Part shown: positions 8,745 through 20,098 of the stretch, piece by piece | Layout of the letters: each line of letters starts with the position of its first letter | Numbering within the stretch: the stretch's first letter is position 1 | DNA from: Alloascoidea africana | Lineage: Eukaryota > Ascomycota > Alloascoideomycetes > Alloascoideales > Alloascoideaceae | Reading direction: 5' to 3' | DNA: 64,000 nucleotides | Assembly: GCA_030581615.1 (NCBI GenBank) | Contig: JAKTTT010000001.1 | Location: 930,001 to 994,000 of the forward strand | Notes under the pieces: generated by a model | Seen by the model: the letters and a program-made list of their open reading frames with translations, nothing else | What the model was told of the DNA's origin: nothing | Database searches by the model: none | Program-made: the position numbers and the translations under genes

Positions 8745-11700
8745 GAGAAAATTGGAAATTACAGATTCTTGCGTGAAATCTGGAGGGATATTGATACTAT
8801 ATATTTAAGATTCCATCGATATTTTGAACTTGGTTGTTAGATCTATTAAGGCTCTACTATGACGGTGTAGTTAGCTCTTAAGGGTCCACAGGAGGCATAA
8901 CCGTAATTTTGCACTGCATGATGGCATCCGCCCTTATGATTGATGCTCTTTTTCTAGAAAAAAAGTATCCGGATTTTGTTTGGTCCCAGCAATTGGTTGT
9001 AACCTATTTGCATGCCCAAGTAATGTGTCTAATTAAGCTATGTAACCGCTATTTATTCTAATTTTGTTCACTTGAAAGAGCCCGACATTTATTTAATCCC
9101 CTATTCTACGTGTATGTGGCTTGAAATCATTGTACGTGCTGGTGGCTTGACTTGTGATTAATCCCCTATCGAACGTGTTTGTGGCTTGACATCAGAAAAC
9201 TGGTTGTCAATGTGTTTTGCTATGAAAGTTCTTGCTAACACCTTTTTCTAAATGGCTGAAAAACTTCGAAATATGGTTCTGGTCTGTCGCGATCGTTTGG
9301 TCTGTTACCAGTTAAAGTTGTTTGTAATGTGAATTGAGCATATAGCTTTCTCATAGACTTTGGAAGACTTGTAAATATAGAGTGAGTCATGTTCATTAAT
9401 CAAGAAAGTTCTGTTTGGATGGCTTTCTCAAATTCCGTCTTAATATTTCTTGAAAATTGCTTATTCCCATAATGTCGCAGTGAAAACAATGCAGTAATGT
9501 TATCTGTTACATTTTTGATTAAAATGTAGAAGAGGTAAGCAATCCTCTTATACTCGGTGTATCCAAGTGGAGTTAAGAAAAACTCTAACCGAGAACCAGT
9601 AATTCTTTTCTTTCTCACATACAATAAGAATGTGATAGAATGTCAAGGACTCAAAGGGACTTAGGAACGACCCATCGGCATATACCCTTTGCTATGACAG
9701 CCATTTATCCTTCTGACGATCAGCCTGGAATCATATCCAATTCAAGCACTCTAATAATAGCTTGTGCTGGATGGAGCGTATCTTCGCTAAATGCTTATTA
9801 TAATCGGTCCTTTGTTTCTGATATTTATCTAAAGGCCTTTAGCTAACAGCTACTGTTTAAGGATAATCAGATGATCTAATCTTTTGTGTTTAAATCACAA
9901 ATAAAGCTTCGAAAAAATTTAATATTTGCGCCGTTTGTTAAAGGTCATGAAAAAATGCCCAGGTGGATACCTATTTTGTAGAGGCCAAGATTATAAAAGA
10001 ATGCCGGTTTCAAATTCCGCAAATCAAGTGCACTATTTTGTAAAAGGTATTTCTTAGCCGTATTGAATAATACTATTTTGACGAACATCCAGTTGAGATC
10101 AGGTTGCAAAGAATGACTACTTTTGCTTCTTAGACAATCTAGTCTCTATTTACTTGTGCTTCTTTTGATCAACTCTAGAGACTCTTTAAGCCAAATTGAA
10201 ATGCCCCAGAGTCGAGAACTGTGATAATAGTTCAAAGATGACTACTACTGTTCATTATAAGGCTCTTAGTTCAACGCGGCTAACTATCAAACAACGACCA
10301 CAGACATATGATAAAATAGTTAACCCAATAAATTTTGAAAATTATGTATAGAGAATAGAAGAATAGGAAGAAAATTTATGATTACACCCAACGATCCACA
10401 GAATGAATACCGATGATTTTTTTTTTAGCCACCGTGACTCTGTTTCTTTAGCCATGCATCCACTTTCAGTTGGGTAGTATAGCATATTGATCTAAGGTGT
10501 AGTAAAAATTGAAACATTGTCCTGTTCAATAGTGACGTATTGAAGGAAATATACTTCCAGAACGTGTGATAATTCTTCTGCAATACGAAATACACAGTAT
10601 GAAAATCTATCTCTTATACTCTTCCGCAACCAGTATGATCCCAATTATCCTGTAAAAACTCACCAAGCGCTGACTAATAGATACGGAAATTGCTTTCCAA
10701 ACGTGATCAATGCTTGTTAGAAGTTCCATACATCCAGAAGATGGTTATGGATACCTGCCAAGATTAACTTTTAGGAACAGAAAAAAGTTGTTGATTGTGC
10801 TTAAATTTGGGAAGTGAGATGGTCGTTGTTGCATTTTCATGAAACAATCGAAAGGATATATAGTTAAAGGGGAAGGCTGAAAAATACATCATCTGCAAAA
10901 GCGGCCTTATTGGTTAAAACAAGCTCCTTTTGAATCGTATAGGACTATAGAATATGCCTCAAGAAAAGTAAAGATTCGATAGATATTGTTTGACTTTCAC
11001 TGTAAATTCTGCTGGCTCTATAGCAACTTTCAATCACGAGATATAACCATCATCACGGTCATTTCTGGCGATTACTTAAAGATTCAAATCTCTTTGGAAA
11101 GCCACGGATATAATCAATACAAGCTTCACTAGCCTTTCCTCTTGAGAGAAGAATCAAGTTCTAATTGATTATCATTGTATACATCCAAAGGTGACTAGAT
11201 AATACCAATCTAGAAGTAAACCCATACTATAATAATTATCGTTGAAACAATTGTTAATGCTATGTAGCACCTGCATATCCATTTTAACTCATTCTATCGT
11301 ACACAACAATTCTTTCACGAAATTAAAAGTTGAAGTGTCTACAGCATTTAACATTTTTGGTCGAGATAGTTTCATTATGAATCTAAATCTAAGAGAAGAA
11401 TCGAGCAATGTATACCATTCATATGACCCGAAAGCAAACTCTTTATATTTATCGTCTTCCTCATGATCGGTTTTGATCAGATTTAGTTTGATTATCGTCC
11501 CATCAATGCTCTTCGATAATCTTATGAAATGCTGAGAAAGGACAAAGAAGTCGTCTATTCTTCTGAGCATGTGGAATATTAAAACATTTTCTCCTATCTA
11601 CAAATATTATTGTGCCTTTTTTTTACAGGGTTCAGAATACTCAAGCATAGTAGTCTTTCTTCCTTTTTTTAGTTGTCTCTCCAAGAAACATGAAAATAAG

Positions 11701-11780
11701 TGTTTGAATTATCCAAGCCTACATTCTGTGCCTCAATTTCAAATCATTAGTCCATTAATACATGCTTTTCTCTTGACTTT
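8745..11780. other. Three-kilobase AT-rich intergenic region
   Basis: Apart from the direct repeats near 9.1 kb I see no supported gene. The longest open frames are a 93-codon minus-strand frame (11289-11570: MLRRIDDFFVLSQHFIRLSK...) and 70-75-codon frames at 9400-9624 (-), 9640-9846 (+) and 11242-11466 (+). The first has protein-like composition, but it has no recognisable domain and overlaps an opposite-strand frame. It serves as upstream sequence for the MFS gene and downstream sequence for SRP14. Confidence 0.5.
9093..9194. repeat. Short direct repeats with ACGTG and GTGGCTTGA cores
   Basis: Two 37-base copies (9093-9129 and 9158-9194) share TTAATCCCCTAT, then ACGTGT, then TGTGGCTTGA, matching at about 32 of 37 positions. 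A third partial copy between them (9133-9151) repeats TACGTGCTGGTGGCTTGA. They lie upstream of the MFS gene start at 8744. They look like a duplicated regulatory element or the trace of a small tandem duplication. ACGTG cores resemble bHLH (Pho4/Cbf1-like) sites, which is only suggestive. Confidence 0.6.
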
Positions 11781-12303
11781 TCAATTTTTGCTCTTCTTTT
11801 TATTCTTTTTCTTTTCCTTTTTCTTCAAAGCTGACATGCCACTTTTCACAACCACAGCGTAATCATTCCAAAATTGTTCCAGTTTATCAGCATCTACCAC
11901 CGTTGATATCTTTATCTTGTTGTGTTTCACCTTTGTTACTTTCCCAGCGCCAGACTTTCGGCTGACAGTCTTGCCCCCATTTGTAGCTCGGATAAGTATT
12001 TGAAAAGTTTGTTCTTTATGGGTCTGCTCTTGTGCTCCAACTATTTGAGGTACTGTCTCGAGGTCAGAAAGATCGCTTTTCTTGGGTAATTGAGATTCTG
12101 TAACCGGGTCATAGGGAGATAGTCTTTTTTGCTCCAGGTATATTGAGGATTGTGAACTGTTGGAACTCTCAAAAAGATGAGCCAATTGTGCTAGGAACTA
12201 AACAGAGCCAAAGAAATCAAAAATTAATCCATGAAAATAGTGACATAGTATGGAACAACTTCTAACATACCTCTTTTTTCTCTAGTCTTCCTGTTGTGCT
12301 CAT
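11781..12303 (-). CDS. SRP14: Signal recognition particle subunit SRP14, two exons
   Basis: SRP14 binds the Alu domain of SRP RNA and takes part in elongation arrest during co-translational targeting to the ER. Exons are 12271-12303 and 11781-12197 (complement), giving 149 residues. The 73-nt intron runs from GTATGT to TTTAG in phase 0. Exon 1 encodes MSTTGRLEKKE and continues as FLAQLAHLFESSNSSQSSIY, the usual SRP14 N-terminal helix and first strand. The core IRATNGGKTVSRKSGAGK is followed by KIKISTVVDADKLEQFWNDY, which closely resembles yeast Srp14 (STVVKASELDQFWQEY). The protein ends in the lysine-rich tail MSALKKKEKKKNKKKSKN typical of the family. The central loop is somewhat long. It diverges from the cytochrome b5 gene. 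Confidence 0.93.
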
Positions 12304-12687
12304 CTTGAATTGGAAAGAACTAAGTGGAGGAGAGATTTGTCTCGCTGTCTTGTCATCGTACCTCTCAGTACCTCCAAACACCCACCACCTTTCAAAAAAT
12401 TTGGCACCTGGATTACCCGGAGAGCTGTTGATTTAGGTTGGCTTGATTCTGAACCACTTGGAATAGGCGAGTATAGTGAACAACACAAAGTTTCTCTACA
12501 AGAGCTCACTTGGAATGACCATTTATTCTGTTGTCATGCATTTGGGCCATTAGAAGACTCTATTTGTTTTATGGAAATCTGGCCCCTTGCCAAATTTGTA
12601 AGGACAGGTATCGCAGACCGGGTAACTTTAAGCCGATGATGATAAAGGCCAGAAAACCTGTTATTCAGCAATCCAGGCCGAAAGAAA
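12304..12687. promoter_or_regulatory. Divergent promoter of SRP14 and the cytochrome b5 gene
   Basis: This 384-base interval lies between two opposite start codons. Open frames in it on both strands (12310-12639 and 12300-12509) have no recognisable similarity and overlap each other, so I treat it as promoter. No clear TATA box was seen. Confidence 0.45.
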
Positions 12688-13662
12688 ATGGCTGGATTAA
12701 TAAAAGAAGCAGTCTATTCATATTTTTATGGAAACTCGGGCAAGAATGATAGTCTTACGGTTGGAAAGGATTCTCAAACCGAGGATTCTAATCATTCATC
12801 AAATGACGTTGAAAGGGAAGCCACTAATGGTACAAAAGATACCAGAGATGGCGGCAAAGAGAACGAGAGTAGACGAGAAGACATAAAGAAAGAGAACCTT
12901 CAAACGGAAACCGAGAAATCAATATCCGCGAATCCTACAAGGTCTGAAAAGGGGGGTGGCTCGGAAGCTTCATTGAAGGCAAATTTGAGTCAACCTGTAA
13001 CCAAAGTCAATATAATTGTTGACCCATCATCCTCTTCGCCAGCATCAAGAGAGAATAGTAAAGAAAGAAAAGAACTTTCCCAAATACCGATAACCGCAAC
13101 ATCCGGTGCATCTACAACAAGAAGACAGAAACGAATGGCGCCCCCAACACGAAGTGGGGTTTCATTTTTGGCACCAACGACTTCAAGAACTTTGAGAACC
13201 TCCTCTAGTTTGACACCAGGAGGGTCATCTCTGTCTGCACCGGCTTTTCCCGCAATGAATTCTGCTCAGAGAGCATCACCATCGAGTTCCTTACCACTAG
13301 GTCCAGGTAACCATAGAATACCAGGGCGCAAAAAGATTGCACTTGAGCCTGGACATTCGGCATTGGATTGGGCCCGGCTACGCTCATCCGATGCTGATCT
13401 CCGACAGATACCACCAGGTTCGTTCCCATTACGTGTAACAAACGAAGAGCTGGCGAGGCATAATACGCGGACGGATTGTTGGATAGCATTCGGAGACAAA
13501 GTTTATAACGTTACCAGTTATCTGCCATTTCATCCCGGTGGGAAGGGCCAGCTAATGCGATGCGCTGGGAAAGACGGTACTAAACTGTTTCTGGAGACAC
13601 ATTCATGGGTTAACTGGGATCGCATTCTGGATTGTTGTATGGTTGGTTTCTATGTTCGATAG
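12688..13662 (+). CDS. IRC21: Cytochrome b5-domain protein, IRC21-like
   Basis: The 324-residue product has a cytochrome b5 domain at its C-terminus from about residue 250 (RVTNEELARHNTRTDCWIAF, VYNVTSYLPFHPGGKGQLMR). The two haem ligands are visible: His282 in HPGG and His305 in ETHSWVNWD. The HSWVN variant and the C-terminal position are as in yeast Irc21 (YMR073C) and related b5/NCB5OR-type domains. The N-terminal 200 residues are low complexity (Ser, Thr, Lys, Glu, Pro) and probably disordered; yeast Irc21 is considerably shorter. There is no membrane anchor, so a soluble electron-transfer or haem-binding role is likely. The ATG at 12688 is preceded by AAAGAAA, a good yeast context. The gene ends 251 bases from the convergent end of FBA1. 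Family is sure; orthology to IRC21 is likely. Confidence 0.82.
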   Translation: MAGLIKEAVYSYFYGNSGKNDSLTVGKDSQTEDSNHSSNDVEREATNGTKDTRDGGKENESRREDIKKENLQTETEKSISANPTRSEKGGGSEASLKANLSQPVTKVNIIVDPSSSSPASRENSKERKELSQIPITATSGASTTRRQKRMAPPTRSGVSFLAPTTSRTLRTSSSLTPGGSSLSAPAFPAMNSAQRASPSSSLPLGPGNHRIPGRKKIALEPGHSALDWARLRSSDADLRQIPPGSFPLRVTNEELARHNTRTDCWIAFGDKVYNVTSYLPFHPGGKGQLMRCAGKDGTKLFLETHSWVNWDRILDCCMVGFYVR

Positions 13663-13913
13663 TCTGCTTCTCTCCAGCATCAGATTGCTATGAATGTTTA
13701 ATACAGATAGATGGTGCATATATGAACTGACAAACATACAGCTTCAAGTATCCGCTCCCCGGCATTACGCATTGTAGACTCTTAGCAAAAAGATAGTGAA
13801 CGTCAACATTAATAAATATTCTTTTAAAACAGTTATGTAACCTTCAATTGTTTTTCTAAATCGTCAACTAAAAGAATTATTCTTCCCACTAGTTTCTGAC
13901 TTCATTTATATAT

Positions 13914-14999
13914 TTATTTGTAGGTGTTCTTTGTGCGGAAGACATCCAATGATGTGGCCACTCTCTTTGACATGGTCTTCTCACCTTCTCTAACCCAGAC
14001 TCTTGGGTCAAAGTACTTTTTGTTGGGCTTGTCATCGCCCTCTGGGTTACCGACCTGCTGGGCCAAGTAGTCCTTCTTGTTCAAGACGTAGTCTCTAATA
14101 CCAACAAGGTAAGCATACTGTGTATCTGTATCAATGTTAACCTTGATGACACCAAAGTCAATGGCGGTCAAAAAGTCGGAATCATCAGATCCGGAACCGC
14201 CGTGGAAGACAAGGAAGAGGGGCTTCTTCTCGTCTCCACCAATCTTGGACTGGGCATAGGCCTGGTGTCCTCCCAACAATTCGGGTCTCAGTTTGACATT
14301 ACCAGGCTTGTAGACACCATGGACATTTCCAAAAGCGGCAGCAATTGAAAAGTTTGGTGAGATTGGAGACAGGGCCTCGTAGACCTTGAAAACTGTCTCG
14401 GAAGATGTGTAAAGCTCATCTGCAGAAGCATCTTCGTTGTTGACACCATCTTCCTCACCTCCAGTGATACCAATTTCCATCTCCAGCCATTGGTTCATCT
14501 TGGCAGCTCTCTTAAAGTACTCAGCAGTGGTGCCGATGTTGTACTCATCAGGCTCAGCAGAGAGATCAATCATGTGGGAGGAGAAGAGAGGCTCACCATG
14601 TTGCTTAAAATATTCCTCGTCCGCCTCGAGAAGACCGTCTAACCAAGGCAGCAACTTCTTGGCGCAATGGTCAGTGTGGAGAACAACTGGGATGCCATAA
14701 GCAGGGGCAATTGCTCTGATGTACTGAGCAGCGGCGATACCACCCTGGATCGAGGCAAACTGATCGGTGTTAGAAACACCTTTGCCAGCAAAGTAGGCAG
14801 CACCACCCTGGCTGACCTGTAGGATGACTGGGGCATTGTTGTCTCTAGACGCCTCAAGAGCGGCCACAACTGTGGAGGAGGATGTGACATTGAAGGAAGG
14901 AATGGCGAAAGCATTATCCCGAGCGTACTTGAACAGGTTGTAAACGTCGTCGCCGACAATCACACCGGTCTTTCTCTTAAGAATATCGTAGACGGTCAT
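13914..14999 (-). CDS. FBA1: Fructose-bisphosphate aldolase, class II (zinc)
   Basis: This cytosolic glycolytic and gluconeogenic enzyme cleaves fructose 1,6-bisphosphate to DHAP and glyceraldehyde 3-phosphate. The 361 residues match the fungal class II enzyme end to end. The catalytic Asp110 and zinc ligand His111 are in PVVLHTDHCAKK, the other zinc ligands are His227 (FGNVHGVYKPG) and His266 (LVFHGGSGS), and the phosphate-binding FGVIKVNIDTD segment is intact. Codon use is strongly biased toward one or two codons per residue, as in highly expressed genes. CTG encodes the invariant Leu117 of KKLLPW, so the standard nuclear code applies. The minus-strand ATG is at 14999, with a TATA box about 117 bases upstream. 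No intron is seen. Confidence 0.97.
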   Translation of the reverse strand: MTVYDILKRKTGVIVGDDVYNLFKYARDNAFAIPSFNVTSSSTVVAALEASRDNNAPVILQVSQGGAAYFAGKGVSNTDQFASIQGGIAAAQYIRAIAPAYGIPVVLHTDHCAKKLLPWLDGLLEADEEYFKQHGEPLFSSHMIDLSAEPDEYNIGTTAEYFKRAAKMNQWLEMEIGITGGEEDGVNNEDASADELYTSSETVFKVYEALSPISPNFSIAAAFGNVHGVYKPGNVKLRPELLGGHQAYAQSKIGGDEKKPLFLVFHGGSGSDDSDFLTAIDFGVIKVNIDTDTQYAYLVGIRDYVLNKKDYLAQQVGNPEGDDKPNKKYFDPRVWVREGEKTMSKRVATSLDVFRTKNTYK

Positions 15000-15115
15000 T
15001 TTATGAACTTCAGACAGGCAATTGGATCGATTGAGTAGGAATTGATGTGGATGGAAGAGAGCTGTGAAAGAGGAAGAAGAAGAAGGGAAAACCGAAAAAA
15101 GTGGGGATCAGCCTA

Positions 15116-15123
15116 CTTTTATA
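15116..15123 (-). promoter_or_regulatory. TATA box of FBA1
   Basis: On the minus strand the sequence reads TATAAAAG, about 117 bases before the FBA1 start codon, a typical spacing for a strong TATA-driven yeast promoter. The leader between it and the ATG is rich in pyrimidine on the coding strand. Confidence 0.65.
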
Positions 15124-15600
15124 CTCGACCCAGGCCAGTGTGGATGAGGACCGCACATCTCGCGCACTTTTGCTTCTCGCTCTGCAAAAGTGCGCGGGAC
15201 TTTTCGGAAGACCCGCATGTTTCCGCACCGATCCCCGAAGAGCGTCCCAGCGCGCGCTCTGATTGGCCAGCCGCCCCTACCCACGGAACCGGGACTCGTT
15301 TCCCCAGATCTCTGTCGAGAGGCTGCGAAACCAGAGCTCGCTATTTCGCAGAGAGAGCAGGTATGATCTTCCACAGTTGAACAGCAATTGCCCAAGAGGA
15401 ACAGAATTGCCGGAGATCTTCCCCACGAGGACTGGAGACTGTCTGTATTGTTGATCAGCCAGGCAGTCTGTGTTTCTGTTTCTGCTTCTGGTTGCTGCCC
15501 GCTCCTTGTTCTTTCCGTCCTGGCGGTTGCGACCATTTCGTCATCCCTCCCTCCATACATCCATCCATCCATCCATATTTGCGCTCCGGGGCGCAATTAA
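15124..15600 (-). promoter_or_regulatory. GC-rich upstream region of FBA1 with an inverted CCAAT box
   Basis: The region is clearly richer in G and C than its surroundings (runs such as GCGCGCGCTC near 15250) and contains ATTGG at 15262-15266, a CCAAT box on the FBA1 strand. Glycolytic promoters of yeasts commonly have such dense upstream elements. Several overlapping frames on both strands are by-products of the high GC and are not called as genes. Confidence 0.45.
15558..15576 (+). repeat. CATC tetranucleotide microsatellite
   Basis: Nearly five tandem copies of CATC are visible, about 560 bases upstream of the FBA1 start. Confidence 0.8.
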
Positions 15601-18600
15601 TTTGTCAGTGCCTCAACTTCCTTTGGATGGAAATCCCGTCCAGCGCACTCTACTTACTGGAGGCTGTTCCGACATGGAGGATTGGTCTCTCGGAGCTCAA
15701 TGACCAGTGCGTTGAATCCGGCTACGTTGGGTGATACCCTAGAAGCTGCCAATGGGTGGTGGAAATGAGCCGACGGGTGGAAATGGTAGCAATCTATCTG
15801 TGACAAGTCTGGGGCATATTATATGCCATCAGATCTATCTAGGATCAACAATTTGTACTCTACTTTTTTGATTCGCACAAATGATAGTCCATTTCTCCCT
15901 CTAAAAATCCTATAGTTCGCGTGGTTTCTTGACGCGAAAGCTCCATCTCTGATCGCAATTGCTGACAGTTTTTTTTTAATCAGACAGATCTGCCTATAAT
16001 GCCTTCTATACTTGTTATCATGAACTGCTCAATTATAAGCTTTTTGATGGCCTATATCGAACCAATTGAAGTTCCAGTTTGGTATTGCTCTTGAAATCGG
16101 CCAATCTTAGAGTTTTGGTGCACAATCCCGCTTGAGATTAGAAGATCGAACAAGTGTGTTCATCATTGACGAGGAGCTGATCTGTGATCGATTTGTTGTA
16201 TATCAGGTGTGTAACTAGAACCAATGAGTACAATTGTATTACAATTCGGTGATCTGAAAGTTTAGCGTATTCAGAAACACACCAGAGAGTATCACTTGAC
16301 GCTCCTGCGCCTTTCCTCTTCTGTGCTTCTCCTGTGCTTCGTTTATTCTTCTAGATCATATTTTTGTGGCAGCAACTGTGCTTTGCCTTGAATAGTTGGA
16401 TGCCGTCACAACGCTGACTGTCCAACTAGAGGTCCTTGTTGTTTGCAATAGTTGACACAAAAAAGAAAAGAAAAGAAATTTGAATTCGCATATAAAGTTC
16501 CTTTAAAAATAGCCGAATGCTATTTTTTGGCCGCCACCACTCCATTTTTCATAGCTACACAATTGTTTTTCACCAGATTAGTAATTTTTGTGCTTTAGCT
16601 GAAGTAGTTAAAATTTGAGTATTGTTGGCATTTCATGGTGACGTATGCAAACCCGAAGTTGTCCAAGCATCTGGTTGGGGTTGTATCCTGTTTAAATACA
16701 TAATATTAAACCCTACTCTACAATGTCTCAGATCAACTTTTCAATGATTTCATTTTTTTTAAATAACCACCATAACTCGAATTTTAATCACAAACTTATC
16801 TTTGCTGGTTTGCAACGTTCGGTGAGTTTAATTTTTAGTATAGCTAGAATCATTGTTGTGCAGCCCGAGGATCTGTAGCCAGTTAAAATACATAATATGA
16901 AATTCCATTTACTATCGCTTCCAATATTTCGTATCTCTTGAAAAAACAGCAGTAATCCTTTTTAGCCTAGCTTTACCAGATTTTAGCAATTAGAAGCTTC
17001 AATTCGGCTTTCAAGTTTGGCGATACTTGGCCAATCATGAAAGTAGGCGCAACGCCATATTATTGTAGTACCACAATGGTTCTCATTTTCACCCAACACC
17101 CTTACACCCAATGCCAACTCAATGAAAGTATGAACAAGCAAGATGGATAGCAGGACTATAATGTGAATAAACATTAATAGCACTGAAAGGTGGGTCAATT
17201 TCATCAACTGAAATCGGATTTTCCTTTTGTTTTTCAATGTTTTGTATTGCTTGGCGATCATTATGAATCTGGGGACAACTGATAAGCGTCTTGCTTGCTT
17301 GCTTGGTTTACCAAGTATGAAGCGGTAAAACACTTGTTACCAAATCACTATTTCCTTATAATCGACATGGTCTAATAATCTATCAATTAAAAGGCATAAA
17401 ATAGCAACATCGGATTGACCACGAGATATCAAACAGCCTTAAACATCAAAAACGACATCACTCTGATGATGAAACAGCAAGTTGAGCATGTCAATTATTG
17501 GGTAACAGATACAGAAAATTCACCAAGCCGGAAAAAGGATATTGGAAAATTTCCATAGTATACTGGAAATCTCATGGGATAATGATTCTAAGTTAGTTAG
17601 CTGGCCCCACATTACATACTCACTTGTTTTTCCTTTTTCACAAATGATCCCAAAAGGTTCTGCTGTATAACGCAAATGAGAATATTTACTGTCAAATTGC
17701 CTTTAATCCTGTAAGAAAACTCAACCCCGTTCCAAAAGAGTTCAGACCCATAGCATTACAGAGCTGTTGCTGTATTTCGGTGTTTCTTGCATCAACCTTT
17801 CACTCAGTCGCACTGGCCTCTTTTACTCCCATTTTTTATCTATGAATCGATTCAATTTGTAAGGGCCTTATATTACAAAATAATTTGTTTCAAGTTATGG
17901 ATAGTCTGTTTATGTGTGATTTCGCAAAAGCTAATCCGAGCTGACAATGCGATACAGGCGGTGTTGATTTTTTTAGCTTGGTGACGCCCTTCTAAACTGA
18001 GCGCTTAATTCGTCTTCTAACCAATTGTATAGATAAATGTTTTTCATTGCCTTTGCACAATGTTTTTATTTCTATTCAGTGGTTTCCGTTTTTTGAGAGG
18101 TGGTTAACTATCCTCACTAATAGAGTTCCGTATGGGAAATCTTCCATGGTATCCCATCAACCTCTCATCGTTTTAATCTCCAAATCTGAATTTCATTTTG
18201 TTCTTAAAATGTTGATTATTTAATGAAACACCTACTTTAGAACACGCCTTCTATGTTCGTAGTTCTTTTTGAAGGCTAAGTACACTCTTCAATATCTGGA
18301 GTCTGCTCTAATGACGGTCATTTGAAGTGTAAAAAAGCCATTTTGTTATTTTTTGAAATCTAAGTCGATAAATGTATTACACACTATTAAAGGATATAGT
18401 TTACAAAGAAAGAGATTGTAAATGCAAATGTAAATGTAGAGCTCATGCTATGTTTTTGGACCTGCCACGAATCCAGGTGAAAGCTCGAAAACCATGTCTT
18501 GGTCCACACAAACACCCGAAACTTAATGAGCCTGACTACATTCTAGGTAAAAATTGTCAAAATTTGAAAACGGGTAAAGAGCATATCGTGTGGCCAAAAG

Positions 18601-19711
18601 TTGGAGTGATGATGGATATTCCAAAAGTAAGAAACCCACTGATTCAATTCAGTGACGCATAGTGGCCTTTTGTGCTGTTTCCTGAAGGCACACAATATCG
18701 TCCTGTCAAACTACAGCATGCAGCACCTGCGTATGTTTTAAAACAGATAAGCGAACGAGTCACCACAACTGTACCCCACACATCTCTAAATATTTGTACT
18801 TGAAGCCACACAACATGCATTCTCAGCAGTAGAAGCCAGTTTCCTCTTTGCCCTCTAGATTGACATATAACGCACACAATGAAGCATTCGGAAGGCTTCT
18901 TAGATATGCTCTGCCAATCTAAGGACATTGAAAACCCAACAATCTACCACCGATTCTTCAGCTAATTCGAAGATCTTGACCGTAAAGTACTATTGTAGTA
19001 TCGTTTACTCCAAGTCTCTATACATGAGTTCCTTTCCAGTATTGGGTATATCGCCAAATTTCTGTTCTCAGAGCGTAATGGACGATACTTCGAAGAGCAT
19101 TAGGAATTAGAACACGGTATGCAATATACTGCGCTCTTAGATTATTAGGTCTACTGTAAATTGATAGATCGATAATGCTACTGGCATTGACTGGAAGTAA
19201 AACTTCGGTAAACATATTGCTGGTCTAGAAATATGTGACTATCGAATGTTAGTGATTAATGGCCATGAAAAACTTCAATCCGCAACGTTCTTGCGTCTCT
19301 AAAGCGAGAGAAATACTTGTTCCATGATGTCTGCTCATCACAAATTCTCCAAACGCTTACCTCAGTCCCTTACACCAGGAATATGACCCCCAAAATTGAA
19401 TAGCCCCAGAGGAACCAAACTTGCGACCAAGGTTGAGTTGTGTACCGCCCTCTTGGGTCTCCTGAATTCATAGAAAGCAGTATTCAGAGTAGGTTTATTG
19501 AACAAGGTTCGTGTCTCATAAACCTGTCAACTTTAGAAGCTGAATGCTTGTTGCTGACCTCTTCACCAACCGGTTTCTCCACCAGAGGCCCACCCAAGGA
19601 AAAACTACACCCCCACAAGTTCATCTCAGAATACCTACAATGATGTTGACTTTTTCCAACGTCAGATAACCAATAGGCAGCTAGTGACCAAAATGTTAAA
19701 GGAAATCATTT

Positions 19712-20098
19712 TTAAGGTGTATGGTCCTCCAACATGCTTAGAACAAACCACTTTTCAAGCGCCGCAAGGCCAAGAGACATGCATACGCCCAAGCAGATCT
19801 CTTGCTGCAAAGGATTCTCAGGATCTGGCGGACCAAATGAATGCCGAAGGACAGCGAATTCGGCAAATGCGGCGAACTGGTAGTCGACATGACATTTGGA
19901 AACGTGACACTTGCGGGGGCCAGGAAATTCATGTAACGCGCAGCAAGTCTGTACAGAAAATGTAGAAAGTTCTTGAGATCCTAGTGAAAAGTTATAATTA
20001 ATAGATCTTTTATGTGTTTGTTTTGAGCATGTGATGAATATTGGAGAATTGTGGAGGGCAGCTCTGGGCTCTCTCGCTTGGTTAAGCTTTCCCGCTTT
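19712..20098 (-). other. Coding-like open frame without a start codon
   Basis: On the minus strand, codons from 20098 down to the stop at 19712 are open for 128 residues, preceded by TGA. The conceptual peptide includes CHVSKCHVDYQFAAFAEFAV, FGPPDPENPLQQEICLGVCM and SLGLAALEKWFVLSML, which reads like a globular protein. There is no ATG until near the end, so it could be an internal exon of a spliced gene or a relic. A plus-strand frame over the same bases (19684-19965, 93 codons) is also open, so the strand is uncertain. No domain is recognised. Confidence 0.25.

Noticed and set aside
14437-14959. Long frames opposite and within FBA1
   Set aside because: Strong codon bias in FBA1 keeps other frames open; the aldolase frame explains the sequence completely.
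15042-15734. Overlapping frames of 60-160 codons upstream of FBA1
   Set aside because: The region is GC-rich promoter DNA, where stops are rare in all frames; the peptides are low in plausibility and mutually overlapping.
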